21,173 nucleotides of DNA from Planctomycetota bacterium (GTDB taxonomy: Bacteria; Planctomycetota; UBA1135; UBA2386). The stretch lies in assembly GCA_947455805.1 (NCBI GenBank), contig CANGSN010000005.1, positions 1-21,173 on the forward strand, written 5' to 3'. Of the stretch, positions 8,348 to 17,400 are shown in pieces; the first letter of the stretch is position 1; each line of letters begins with the position of its first letter. Made by a program: the position numbers and the translations under genes. A model generated the notes under the pieces. It searched no databases, was not told the DNA's origin, and saw only the letters and a program-made list of their open reading frames with translations.

Positions 8348-9959
8348 CCGAGACCTCCCTGCGAACGCCGACGAAGCCGCCGAGATCGCGGTGCTCGAGC
8401 TCGCACTCGCCGAGCACTTCGGCTCCGCACGCGCACCGGCCGGGCCTGGCGACGCGAATGCAGCGGCTGCCGAACCCGCTGGCGCCGACGCCCCGCGGCC
8501 GACGATGCGCCGACCGTGGCAGCTCGCCGCGGCGATGCTGTTCGGCGCGTTCGTGGTCATAGCACTGGCGATCGATCGCTGGCGCCACGAATCGCAGACG
8601 CCGCTCACCCAGGATCCGCAGCGCACGTCGACCGAGGACCTGGCGGACCTGCAGCGCGACCTCGCGGCGGTGCGCACGATCGCGGTTCGGGCCCTGGCCG
8701 CGTGGTCCGACGAACTGCAGCGCTGGGTGCCACTCGAAGTGCACGAACTGCAGACGATGCCGTGGCCGGACACGCGCCCGGAGCTCGCCGCCGAGCTGCA
8801 GCAGGGCATGCTCACGGCCTTGGCGCTGGCGACGATCGCGGCCGACGCGCCGCCGGCGGCCACGCCGTGGACGCACGAGTTGGAGTTGCGAACCACCGGC
8901 AGGAAGCACCTGCTGCGCCTTCGCCTCGCCGACGACCAGCCCGCACGCATCGAACTCGCCACCCGGTCCGCGGCGCTCCCCCTGCATGTGCCGCAGCTGC
9001 CGCGCCGCGAACTCGAGCGCGTCGCCATCGCCACCACCCAGGCGACGCTGGCGCAAGTCGGCATCGTGCTCGGCGCCAGCGGCTTCGCGGCCGTGTCGGC
9101 GGAAGCCGTCTCCTTGCAGCTGGTCGACGTTCCCGCCGCCGCCATCGACGAGCTGCTGCGTCGTCGCACCGTCCACAACCTCGACCTCCGGCGCGCACCG
9201 GCGTGGCACGATCCAGCGGTCCTGCGGCAACTCGCGGCACTGCCGCTGCGCGAAGCGTGGCTGTCGCCGCTGCACCTGGATGCCGACGGCACGGCGGCCC
9301 TCGCAACGTGGCGCGAGCTGCGGTTCCTGGGCGTGTGCGCGTTGTCGCCCATGGTGCTCTACGAGACGAGGATGCTCCCGGCCGCTGGCGCGAAGTTCGA
9401 CGACCGGGCCCTGCAGGCGCTCGGCGCCGCGAAGGCCCTCGACCAGCTGGTCCTCGCCGGCGTCGACATCAGCGACGACGGCCTCGCGTTCTTGGCCAGA
9501 CTGCCGCTGCGGCAGCTGCACCTGGCCCACTGCCCGCACGTGCGTGGTGCGTCGTTGGCGCGGATCGACGATCTGGTGCGTGTCTCGTGGATGGACATGG
9601 CGCTCGACGAGTCCGTGCTCGCGAGGCTCGCCGCCTTGCCGAAGCTGACGACCTTGTTCCTGCGTCCGCAGATCGAGGCTCCGGCGGTTTCCCTGGCGCC
9701 CCTGGCCAACGCCGCATCGCTCGAGGATCTGCGCATCTTCGGTCCTCTTCGCACGGAGGATCTGCCCCAACTGGCCGGTCTCGAACGGCTGCGCTCGCTG
9801 CGCCTCGCACCGACGCGAGCGCTGACGATCGCCGAGCTGGCGCCGCTCGCGAAGTTCCCGGCACTGCATCGCCTCGGCATCGTCGGCCTCGACGCCACGC
9901 TGCGGCGGCAGCTGCAAGAACTGCTGCCCAAGGCCGAGATCGGCGACGAAGCGTGGTGA
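8334..9959 (+). CDS. Membrane-anchored leucine-rich-repeat protein, probable anti-sigma factor or sensor
   Basis: The 541-residue product has an acidic cytoplasmic N-terminus (about residues 1-58), one membrane helix (about 61-81, PWQLAAAMLFGAFVVIALAI) and a large outer portion. Bacterial leucine-rich repeats occupy roughly residues 280-535 (for example LDQLVLAGVDISDDGLAFLARLPL and LAGLERLRSLRLAP). The start overlaps the sigma gene by 14 bases, so translation is likely coupled. Position and topology are those of an anti-sigma factor, but the H-x3-C-x2-C zinc motif of the common ZAS class is absent, so any sigma-binding segment would be of another type. The middle (about 90-270) is not recognised. 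Role as regulator is inferred from the operon; the LRR portion may sense an envelope ligand. It ends 18 bases from the convergent fic gene with no obvious terminator between. Confidence 0.85.
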   Translation: MTHADRDLPANADEAAEIAVLELALAEHFGSARAPAGPGDANAAAAEPAGADAPRPTMRRPWQLAAAMLFGAFVVIALAIDRWRHESQTPLTQDPQRTSTEDLADLQRDLAAVRTIAVRALAAWSDELQRWVPLEVHELQTMPWPDTRPELAAELQQGMLTALALATIAADAPPAATPWTHELELRTTGRKHLLRLRLADDQPARIELATRSAALPLHVPQLPRRELERVAIATTQATLAQVGIVLGASGFAAVSAEAVSLQLVDVPAAAIDELLRRRTVHNLDLRRAPAWHDPAVLRQLAALPLREAWLSPLHLDADGTAALATWRELRFLGVCALSPMVLYETRMLPAAGAKFDDRALQALGAAKALDQLVLAGVDISDDGLAFLARLPLRQLHLAHCPHVRGASLARIDDLVRVSWMDMALDESVLARLAALPKLTTLFLRPQIEAPAVSLAPLANAASLEDLRIFGPLRTEDLPQLAGLERLRSLRLAPTRALTIAELAPLAKFPALHRLGIVGLDATLRRQLQELLPKAEIGDEAW

Positions 9960-9977
9960 GCACGCGCTCGCACGCCG

Positions 9978-11039
9978 TCACGCCAGCTCGTACCAGGCCC
10001 CGCGCCCACGACCACGCAGCACCAGCTGCCCGCCGGCGACCAGCTGCTTCAAGTGCAGCTTGACGGTGTTGCGGTTGGCGCCGTGCACGGTGACGACGTC
10101 GCGCACGGTGACGCGTCCGCGTTCGCGCACCAGCGTCAGGATCGCCGCCGTGACCGGCGATTCCGGCGCGAGCGCTCGTTCGCGTTCCAGCCGATGCAGC
10201 AGCACGTTCTTCTGCTCGACGAGGCACTGCACGAAGAACGTCACCCACGGCTCGAGTTGCGGCTCGTCGCTCGCCCACGTCGCCTGTGCACGGCGCAGCA
10301 GTTCGTAGTACGCGTCCTTGTTGTGTTCGACGACGCGCTCGAGCGACGCGAAGCGCACGTGGTCGTACCCGGACTGCAGCAGCAGCAACGTGGTCAGCAC
10401 CCGCGACAGCCGGCCGTTGCCATCCTGGAACGGATGGATCGCCAGGAAGCGCACGACGAACAGCGCGATGACGAAGATCGGATGGTGTTCGTTCGCGGCC
10501 AGGGCGGCGCGCGTCGCCGCGAGCAGCTCCTGCATCGCAACCGGCGTCTCGAACGGCGTCGTGGTGGCCAGCGGCACACCGAGGCTGCGTCCGCTCGCGT
10601 CGATCGCCTCGATGCTGTTCGGTCGCGTCTTGTAGGCGCCGCGGTGGGACGCATCGGCGTCGCAGCGGCTCAGCAGCACGCTGTGCAGTTGCAGGACGTG
10701 GTTCTCGGTCAGCGTCAGCGCTGCGAACGAGTCGAAGACCAGGTCCATGGCGGAGGCGTAGCTCGCCACCTCCTGCTCGTCGCGCGTGGTCAGCGTCGCC
10801 GTCGTCACGTTGCGCAACAGCCGATGCACCTGGTCGTCGGTCAGCGTGACGCCCTCGATGCGCGTCGACGACGCCACCGACTCGACGGTCGCGACACGCT
10901 GCAGGCTGCTGAGCCGTTCGGGCGCCAGGTGACGCAGCGAGTGCCAGCGCCCCTTGAACTCGTCGAGTTCGGCGACCTGGCGCAGCAGGGCCGGAGCTGG
11001 GCGCAGGCGGTGCAGGGGAAGATCCATCGGAACACCCAT
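9978..11039 (-). CDS. Fic-family protein (predicted AMP-transferase) with winged-helix tail
   Basis: The 353-residue product carries the full Fic core motif HPFQDGNGR at residues 202-210, with the catalytic His202. An N-terminal inhibitory helix of class II type, S58-x-x-x-E62-G63 (SSTRIEG), precedes it. The last ~60 residues (SPVTAAILTLVRERGRVTVRDV, then NRNTVKLHLKQL) form a winged helix. This domain order is the common chromosomal Fic arrangement. Fic proteins usually transfer AMP from ATP to a hydroxyl side chain, and the E62 segment normally keeps the enzyme inactive. The target is unknown. The start is either the ATG at 11039 (used here) or at 11027; the first lies inside the inverted repeat at 11029-11085 and neither has a Shine-Dalgarno sequence. 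No antitoxin gene is adjacent, consistent with built-in inhibition. Confidence 0.92.
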   Translation of the reverse strand: MGVPMDLPLHRLRPAPALLRQVAELDEFKGRWHSLRHLAPERLSSLQRVATVESVASSTRIEGVTLTDDQVHRLLRNVTTATLTTRDEQEVASYASAMDLVFDSFAALTLTENHVLQLHSVLLSRCDADASHRGAYKTRPNSIEAIDASGRSLGVPLATTTPFETPVAMQELLAATRAALAANEHHPIFVIALFVVRFLAIHPFQDGNGRLSRVLTTLLLLQSGYDHVRFASLERVVEHNKDAYYELLRRAQATWASDEPQLEPWVTFFVQCLVEQKNVLLHRLERERALAPESPVTAAILTLVRERGRVTVRDVVTVHGANRNTVKLHLKQLVAGGQLVLRGRGRGAWYELA

Positions 11040-11085
11040 GAATACCCATTTCGACCGACCCGGAATGGATATTCATGGGTATTCC
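11029..11085. repeat. 21-bp inverted repeat made of four 10-bp units, overlapping the fic start
   Basis: Arms are 11029-11049 and 11065-11085 and match at 19 of 21 positions, with a 15-base loop. Each arm is itself two tandem copies of a decamer close to ATGGGTATTC. On the minus strand these are ATGGGTATTC (11049-11040) and ATGGGTGTTC (11039-11030); on the plus strand ATGGATATTC (11065-11074) and ATGGGTATTC (11075-11084). The arms are much more AT-rich than the flanks. The upstream fic ATG (11039) is within the left arm. It could be an operator, an RNA hairpin over the start, or a copy of a dispersed palindromic repeat. Confidence 0.9.
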
Positions 11086-11102
11086 TGCGGCTCCAGGGGA
11101 CG

Positions 11103-11209
11103 GATCCCTTGGGTGTTGGCGCCCGTCCCGGCTGGCCAGCACCCGGCATTCGGGAGCTGCCGCCTGGGCGATTGCCGGCGTCTGCCGGACCACCAACACC
11201 CGAGGGATC
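11103..11209. repeat. 17-bp inverted repeat with an inner hairpin between the 908-residue gene and fic
   Basis: Arms GATCCCTTGGGTGTTGG (11103-11119) and CCAACACCCGAGGGATC (11193-11209) are complementary at 16 of 17 positions across 73 bases. Inside is a smaller stem, CAGC-A-CCCG (11137-11145) with CGGG-A-GCTG (11151-11159), loop of 5. The structure begins 3 bases beyond the stop codon of the 908-residue gene. No T-run follows on either strand, so a standard intrinsic terminator is not clear. It may be a terminator-like fold or a mobile palindromic element. Confidence 0.75.
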
Positions 11210-11212
11210 AGT

Positions 11213-13939
11213 TCACCGGCGGAGCCCTTGCAGCGCTTTGGCCAGTTCGCCGGCGTCGGGCAACAGCGGCACCACGGCGTCGGCAGTCAGCGTCGCCGGA
11301 TCGACCACGGTCGCCGTGCGGACTTCGCGATTCGGCACCCCCGGCGCCTCGTGCCCCAGCACGAGGATCGCCTGCACCGGCCCCATCACATTGGCGACCC
11401 CGACTGCGCGGCCGCCTTCGAAGCCGCGAGGCAGTTCCATCAGGCCCAGCAACTCGTCGCCGTCGCGACGCCGTTCGTCCCCGAAGCGCTGCACGTGCGC
11501 CGAGAGGTCGGGCGCTGCGACCACCGACCAGCGCAGGTAGGCGAACCCGCCCTCCGGCAGTTCGGCGATCGCCGGCCACGCCACGGTGAACGGCACCGCG
11601 CGCGCGAGCGTGACCGTCGTGTCGTCGTGCGGTGCCGGCACGCGCACGGCGCGGCGACCACGCGGCAGCAGCCAGACGTCGGTCGGCGTCGTCGCGGCGA
11701 ACACCACGTTCGGCCCGCGTTGGCTCGGCAGCACCAGCTGGCGATCGGGGACCACCAGCGACACTTCGTCGGCGAACGGCGTCCCGTCCGCTTCGCGCAG
11801 AGTGAGGCGCAGCAGGCGCGCGAGCAAGCACAGGTCGACACCGAGCAGCCGCGGATCGTCGGCAGCGCCGCCGGCCGGCACGTCGACGTCGAGGCTCCAC
11901 AGCGGCTCGCCACCGGGCACCGACGCGGTGAGCCGGTAGGAACCACCCGCGAGCCGGCGCCACGTCGCCGCCGTGCGTTCGCCGCGCGGCGACAGCGGCT
12001 CGGGCAGCAGCCCGCGTGCGTGCATGCCCGGCAGCGTGTTGTCGGGCGAACGCGGCAGCAGGCGCAGTTCGAGGTGTGCGAACATCGGGTCGGGCACGAA
12101 CGTCGCCGTCAGCGTCGCCGGCTTCGCGACCGGGATCACCAGGTCGCGCGCACCCGGCTCGAACGGGATCGGCGGCATCGCCACGCATTCGCCGAGCACG
12201 CGCAAACGCCAGCGATGGCCTTCGTGGTGCTGGTGCACGGCGAACGCGTGCTGCGCGTCGAGCACGACGTGCGGCGTGCGCTGGTCGCTCCAGAACGAAA
12301 AGCGCGGCGGCGGGCTCCGCTCGAGCACGACCTGCAAGCCAGCACGCGATGCATCGAAACCGTCCGGCAGGGCCAGGCGACCGGCAACCAGCAGCGGCCC
12401 CGCCGTCAGCACGACATCGCCGAGGTCGTTGCGCCCCTGCTGCAGCGGGCCATCCAGCGTGATGCGCGCCGTGCGCGGGGATCCGCGGCGGTACTCGAGT
12501 TCGCGCACCACGAGCTGTGGCCGTTCGCCGACGTCGTCGAGCAGCGCCGTGAAGAAGCCCGTATCGTCGTGGAGCAAAGGGACGCCGCCAGTGCCGCTCT
12601 CGCTCTCGAAGTTGAGCCGCGCCGAGCCGACGAACGGCTTGTGTTCGGCGTCGACCAGACGGCCACACAGAACGCACAGGTCGTCGCGCAACCGCACCGC
12701 CACGTCGACGCGTTCGCCGGCGTAGCGCGGGCCGTCGCATTCGCTCGGCACCAGGATGTCGTCGTCACCGCCGAGCCGAAAGCGCAGGCCGGTGGGCACG
12801 CCGCGCACCACGATGGGTCCCGGAGGCACGAACTCATGGCTCGTCGCCGCGAGCGAAGGCGCTGCGCGGGCAGCGGCGGCGTCGCCGGCACCGGCGGAAC
12901 CGTCGGCGAGGCCGACGGCGGCGGCACCGTTCGCCTGCTCGCCACGGCCCCCGGCACCGACCGCCGCCACGACGAGCGGCTGGACCGCGATGGCGAGCCG
13001 CGTCGAACCTGGATACGACCACGGCGAACCGTCGGCCTGCTGCACGGCGATGTGCAGTTCGCCGCACGCGGGCACCTGCAGTTCGACTTCGTCGCTCGGC
13101 AGCGCCGCCGCGTCGAACGTGCGCCGCGGCCCACTTCCGCCGAGGCACGCGACCTCGACCGTCAGCGTGCGCGCGTCGACCGCAGCCCCCGCGCGTGACT
13201 GCAGCAGCTGCTGCAGATGCAGGAACACGACGCGCCCGTTCTCGTCGCTCGAGCGTTCGAGTGGAACCCTCGACTCCACCGGCCCCGCATCGCTCGCGAT
13301 CTCGCCGCGCACCACGAGCCCGGCCACCGGCCGCCCGCCGTCGTCGACGAGCCGCAGCCGCAGGTTCTCGTCGGCGAACAGCGGCAGCACCACCTCGCCT
13401 GGAAACTGCGGATCCGCGGCCGGAGCGAAGCCATCGCCGAACTCCACCTCGCCGAAGCGTTCGCCGAGGCGGCCGTGGGCGCGACAGAAGCCGTGGAACT
13501 GGATCGCGACGCGCCCGTCGCCGTCGCTGCGCACTGTCTGCCCGTGCTTCTGCGCAAACGCCTCCGGATCGTCCCACGAGGCCAAGACCTCGGCCTGGGG
13601 CAGCTGCTGGTAATCGACGCGCCGGTCCTCGAAGTGGATCGTCGCCTGCGGCAACGGCGCGCGCGTGATGCCGTCGACGACGCGCAGCCACTGCGTCTGT
13701 GGCGGTGCGTCGGCGTTCGCGGGGCGCTCAGCGGCCGCGGCGACCAGCGTGCGTGCGTCGCCGGCGTCGGTCGCGTCGGCGAGGGAACCGCTCGCGAACT
13801 GCGGTGCCGCGGTCTTGGTGTCGGCGGGGAGTTCGCCGTTCGCCGGCAAAGGCGGTGTGGCGAGCCACAGCCAGCCGAGCAAGGTGGCCGCGCTGATGGC
13901 GACCAGAACGAACGCGATGCTGCGAACGGGAGCGCGCAT
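11213..13939 (-). CDS. Large signal-anchored protein of unknown function (planctomycete carboxypeptidase-regulatory-like type)
   Basis: The 908-residue product starts with a membrane helix (about residues 9-27, AFVLVAISAATLLGWLWLA) and the rest should lie outside the cytoplasm. The body looks like a chain of beta-sandwich modules with short motifs typical of carboxypeptidase-regulatory-like domains: LRVVDGITRAPLPQATIHFED near 85, LRLRLVDDGGRPVAGLVVRGEI near 195, VLCGRLVDAEHKPFVGSARL near 425, and LVAGRLALPDGFDASRAGL near 515. An Ala/Gly-rich low-complexity linker lies near 325-360. No catalytic residues are recognised. The ATG at 13939 has GAGGA a few bases upstream, within a tandem GAGGACTC duplication. 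A structural or binding role at the cell surface is inferred; domain assignment by eye is approximate. Confidence 0.8.
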   Translation of the reverse strand: MRAPVRSIAFVLVAISAATLLGWLWLATPPLPANGELPADTKTAAPQFASGSLADATDAGDARTLVAAAAERPANADAPPQTQWLRVVDGITRAPLPQATIHFEDRRVDYQQLPQAEVLASWDDPEAFAQKHGQTVRSDGDGRVAIQFHGFCRAHGRLGERFGEVEFGDGFAPAADPQFPGEVVLPLFADENLRLRLVDDGGRPVAGLVVRGEIASDAGPVESRVPLERSSDENGRVVFLHLQQLLQSRAGAAVDARTLTVEVACLGGSGPRRTFDAAALPSDEVELQVPACGELHIAVQQADGSPWSYPGSTRLAIAVQPLVVAAVGAGGRGEQANGAAAVGLADGSAGAGDAAAARAAPSLAATSHEFVPPGPIVVRGVPTGLRFRLGGDDDILVPSECDGPRYAGERVDVAVRLRDDLCVLCGRLVDAEHKPFVGSARLNFESESGTGGVPLLHDDTGFFTALLDDVGERPQLVVRELEYRRGSPRTARITLDGPLQQGRNDLGDVVLTAGPLLVAGRLALPDGFDASRAGLQVVLERSPPPRFSFWSDQRTPHVVLDAQHAFAVHQHHEGHRWRLRVLGECVAMPPIPFEPGARDLVIPVAKPATLTATFVPDPMFAHLELRLLPRSPDNTLPGMHARGLLPEPLSPRGERTAATWRRLAGGSYRLTASVPGGEPLWSLDVDVPAGGAADDPRLLGVDLCLLARLLRLTLREADGTPFADEVSLVVPDRQLVLPSQRGPNVVFAATTPTDVWLLPRGRRAVRVPAPHDDTTVTLARAVPFTVAWPAIAELPEGGFAYLRWSVVAAPDLSAHVQRFGDERRRDGDELLGLMELPRGFEGGRAVGVANVMGPVQAILVLGHEAPGVPNREVRTATVVDPATLTADAVVPLLPDAGELAKALQGLRR

Positions 13940-14091
13940 GCGGAGTCCTCGAGTCCTCGGCGCCCGCGGGACGTGCGGGCGATGCGCGAGGGTAGCAGGG
14001 TTCGTGGGGTGGGGTGTGCGCGGTGGCTGGTGGTCGCGTGGTGCGCGTTGTGCGGCGTGCGGGTGTGAGGCGTTTGGCGTTGGTCGAGGCC

Positions 14092-14119
14092 TTGATCCGA
14101 CGTGCGTGGCCGGTAGTGT
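14092..14119 (+). promoter_or_regulatory. Promoter of tRNA-Gly (TTGATC, 16 bases, TAGTGT)
   Basis: A -35-like TTGATC (14092-14097) and a -10-like TAGTGT (14114-14119) are separated by 16 bases. The mature tRNA begins 14 bases after the -10 box, leaving a short leader for RNase P. Confidence 0.6.
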
Positions 14120-14133
14120 GGGGCGTCTCGGCC

Positions 14134-14208
14134 GCGGGTGTCGTTCAGCGGTAGAACGTCAGCTTCCCAAGCTGAATGTCGTGGGTTCGATCCCCATCAC
14201 CCGCTCCA
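14134..14208 (+). tRNA. tRNA-Gly (anticodon CCC), CCA encoded
   Basis: The cloverleaf is complete. The acceptor stem GCGGGTG/CACCCGC pairs at all seven positions. A D arm with GTTCAGCGGTAGAAC follows, then an anticodon stem TCAGC/GCTGA around the loop TTCCCAA (anticodon CCC, reading GGG), and a T arm GTGGG-TTCGATC-CCCAT. T73 is followed by an encoded CCA at 14206-14208. The segment from the anticodon loop to the bases after CCA (14164-14214) is repeated at 19129-19179, so this is the likely intact end of an integration-type duplication. Confidence 0.95.
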
Positions 14209-14214
14209 GTTTCC
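14164..14214 (+). repeat. Left copy of a 51-bp direct repeat (tRNA-Gly 3' half; possible att site)
   Basis: Identical to 19129-19179 at 49 of 51 bases; the differences are A14169/G19134 in the anticodon loop and one base in the 3' acceptor strand. It begins in the anticodon loop, a usual crossover region for tyrosine integrases, and ends at CCAGTTTCC. Confidence 0.85.
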
Positions 14215-14224
14215 GCCCGGAAAC
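14209..14224 (+). terminator. Short hairpin directly after tRNA-Gly
   Basis: GTTTCC (14209-14214) and GGAAAC (14219-14224) form a 6-bp stem around a 4-base loop immediately after the CCA end. It lacks a T-run, so termination strength is doubtful. The related sequence after the right-hand repeat (GTTTCC, four bases, GGGGAAC) is partly conserved. Confidence 0.35.
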
Positions 14225-14416
14225 GAACGTCGCCGTCAGTCCTGACCGCTGCACAGAGGGTCGCGGCGATCCTGACGGCGCGAGCGGGCATCGAGGCGCG
14301 GCAACTCGGGCATCGGCAGCGCAGCCCGCCCCATCCGATGCGCGCGGCCCTCTCGGCCGGTCCGAACTGCATCACCGGCGCTTGCTTGGCATCGCCTTCC
14401 GCCAACACTCTCCGGC
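14225..14416. other. Non-coding gap between tRNA-Gly and the nuclease-helicase gene
   Basis: No gene is seen. It holds two copies of CGGGCATCG (14285-14293 and 14307-14315) spaced 22 bases apart, about two helical turns, which could be protein-binding sites. No clear promoter for the following gene stands out; TTGCTT near 14380 is a weak -35 candidate. Confidence 0.4.
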
Positions 14417-17400
14417 ATGAAGGCCCGTGGAGAAGGAGTCTCGCTCGCCCCGACCGACGTCGCCCACCACCTCGCCTGCCAGCACCGCACCCAACTCGAG
14501 CGGAAGCGCCTCGCCGGAGAGCTTCGCGAGGTCTTCAGGCCGGACGCGCGGCTCGAGGCGATGAAGCAACGTGGCCAAGAGCACGAGCGGACCTACATCG
14601 ACACCTTGCGCGCTCAGGGTCTCCAGGTCGCCGACCTCTCCGACTCGCGCGACCCAGCCACCACGCGCGCCGCGATGCAGGCCGGTGTGGACGTGATCGT
14701 CCAGGCGCCGCTCGGGAACGACACGTTCTTCGGCATCGCCGATGTACTGATTCGCGTAGCCACACCGTCGGCGTTCGCCTCCTACAGCTACGAGCCGGTT
14801 GACACGAAGCTCGCCGCCGAGACCAAGGCTGGGTCCCTGCTGCAGCTGCTGACCTACTGCGAACTGCTGCACGGCATGCAGGGCACCGTGCCCGCTGAGT
14901 TCCATGTGGTGACGCCCGCCAAGCCCGAGCGCTACCGCACCGCCGACTACGCCGCCTACTTCCGGGTGATCCAGGATCACCTGCGGAGCGCCGCCGCCGC
15001 CACGCCGCCACCCGCGACCTACCCGGAGCCGGTTCCGCACTGCGACGTCTGCGCCTACTGGCAACACTGCGACAAGCGCCGCCGCGACGACGACCATCTT
15101 TCGCTGATCGCCGACATCCGTCGTCCCCACGTGAAGGAACTGGAGCGCCAGGGCCTGCCCACGCTCGCCGCCTTCGCGACAGCGGGCACCCTGCCAGCCG
15201 CCCCCGAACGCGGACGACCCGAGACCTACGGCCGCCTCGCCCACCAAGCCCGCCTGCAGCTGCAGGCCCGCACCACCGGCCACGTCCCGGTCGATCCCCT
15301 GCCGATCGAACCGGGGCGCGGCCTCTGCCGACTGCCTGCTCCATCCCCCGGCGATGTCTTCCTCGACTTCGAAGGCGATCCCTTCGTCGGCCAAGCCGGC
15401 CTCGAGTACCTGACCGGCTACAGCTACCAAGAGGCCGACGGGACACGCGCCTACAAGGCCCTCTGGGCTCTCGACCACCCCGCCGAGAAGCAGGCGCTCG
15501 AGACCTTCCTCGACTTCCTCGCCGCGCGCTTGCGAGCGCACCCGGACCTGCACGTCTACCACTTCGGCGCCTACGAACAGGCCGCACTGCGCCGCCTCTG
15601 CGCCCGCCACGACACGCGCGGCGCCGTGCTCGACGAGTTCTTGCGCGGGCAGCGCTTCGTCAACCTGCACACCCTGGTGCGCGAATCGGTGCGCATCGGG
15701 ATCGAGGGTTACGGGCTCAAGGAGCTGGAGAAGGTCATCGGCTACCCGCGCCAGTTCGACCTGCGCGTGGCTGGCGAAGCGCGGCGCGACCTCGAACTGC
15801 ACCTCGAACTCGGCCGGCGCAACCAGATCACCGACACGCTGCGTGATCAGGTCGCGGCCTACAACCAGGACGACTGCCTCGCGACCGCGCACCTGCGCGA
15901 CTGGTTGGAACAACAGCGCGCAGAACGCATCGCCGGCGGGCAGATCATCCCGCGACCGGCGGTCGGTGCGACCGAGCCCACGGCCGAGGTGCGGGCCAAC
16001 GAGGCGCGCATCGCGGCGCTGCGCGAGGCGTTGACGCGCGACCTGCCGGCGCCGGAGGATCGCAACGACGAGCAGCGGGCGAAGGCGCTGCTGGGTGATC
16101 TGGTCGGCTACTTCCTGCGCGAGAGGAAGAGTGCCTGGTGGGAGACGTACCGCCTGAGGGAACTGCCGCCGGAAGAGCACATGGACGAACGTGCCATGCT
16201 CGCTGGTCTTGTCCACGTCCGGACCCTGAAGCGCCAAGGTAGGCAGGAGCACGACCGCTACGTGTTTCGCTTCCCGGTCCAGGAGACCGGCGTCAAGGAT
16301 GACGACAACCTCATGTGCACCGCACTCGAGGACGTGCACCCGGAAGGCAAGATGACCTCGGGGTCGATCGACGAACTCGACCTGGAGTCCGGTGAGATCA
16401 CCATCGCGTTGCCCGACCACGCCGCGCATCGCCTGCCGACGGCGATGTTCTCCAAGCCGTTCATTCCCCCCGACAGCGTGGAGAACTCGATCGTCCAACT
16501 CGGCGAACGAGTTCGCGATCACGGGCTCGCTGGGAACCAGAGAGACCCCGCACTCGACCTGCTGATGCGGCGGTCACCGCGCTTGCGGCAACCAAACCCC
16601 ATGCGTCACCCAGGTGAGGATGCGCCAGCGGCGTTGCTGCGCCTCTGCCGCGCGCTCGACGGCGGCGTCCTTCCGGTGCAGGGGCCACCCGGGACGGGAA
16701 AGACCTACACCGGGGCGTCCGCCATTGCTGGCCTGGTCGCCGAAGGCAAGAAGGTCGGCGTCGTGGCGGTGAGCCACAAGGTGATCGACAACTTGCTGGC
16801 GGCGGTCAGCAACGTGAAGGGACCGAAGCCAGTCCGGGTCCTGCACGTCGACAAGGCGCCTGACGACAGGGTCCCGCGTGCCAAGAACGAGAAGGCGGCC
16901 ATCGCGGACCTCTCACGCGGCACGGTCGTCGGCGGCACGGCCTACTTCTGGGTCAAGCTGCAGGAGAGCGAGAAGCTCGACTACCTGTTCGTCGATGAAG
17001 CCGGGCAGATGTCGCTCGCCCAGGTCCTCGCCTTCGCCCGCGCCGCCCGCAATCTCGTGCTGCTCGGCGACCCCCAGCAACTCGAACAACCCCACAAGGG
17101 CACGCACCCCGACGGCGCCGATGTCGCGGCCCTCACGCACCTGATCGGCACGGACCGTGCCACGCTCGCCCCCGACCAAGGACTGTTCCTCGCCGAGACG
17201 TGGCGTCTGCACCCGTCGATCTGCGCGTTCACGTCGGAGCTCTACTACGACGGCAAGCTGACCGCCGTCGCCGGCTGCGACCGCCAACGCATCGACGGCA
17301 CCGGCCTCGTCGACGGCGCGGGCATGTTCCTGCTCGAAGTCGAACACGCCGGCAACCAGGCGAGCTCGTCCGAGGAGTGCGACGCGATCGCCAGACTGCT

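Noticed and set aside
11156..11173. Eighteen-base match (AGCTGCCGCCTGGGCGAT) to the kelch signal-peptide region near 7050.
   Set aside because: Both are GC-rich, the match does not extend, and no other shared sequence supports a duplication.
11103..11209. Integron attC site.
   Set aside because: The arms contain GTT/AAC but the flanking bases do not fit the RYYYAAC/GTTRRRY core sites, and no integron integrase or cassette array is present.
14145..14408. Minus-strand frame containing GDGDRTHDIQLGK, and a similar one at 19085-19312 with MGIEPTTFSSG.
   Set aside because: These are the well-known antisense translations of tRNA-Gly sequence, not proteins; they did help locate the tRNA fragment.
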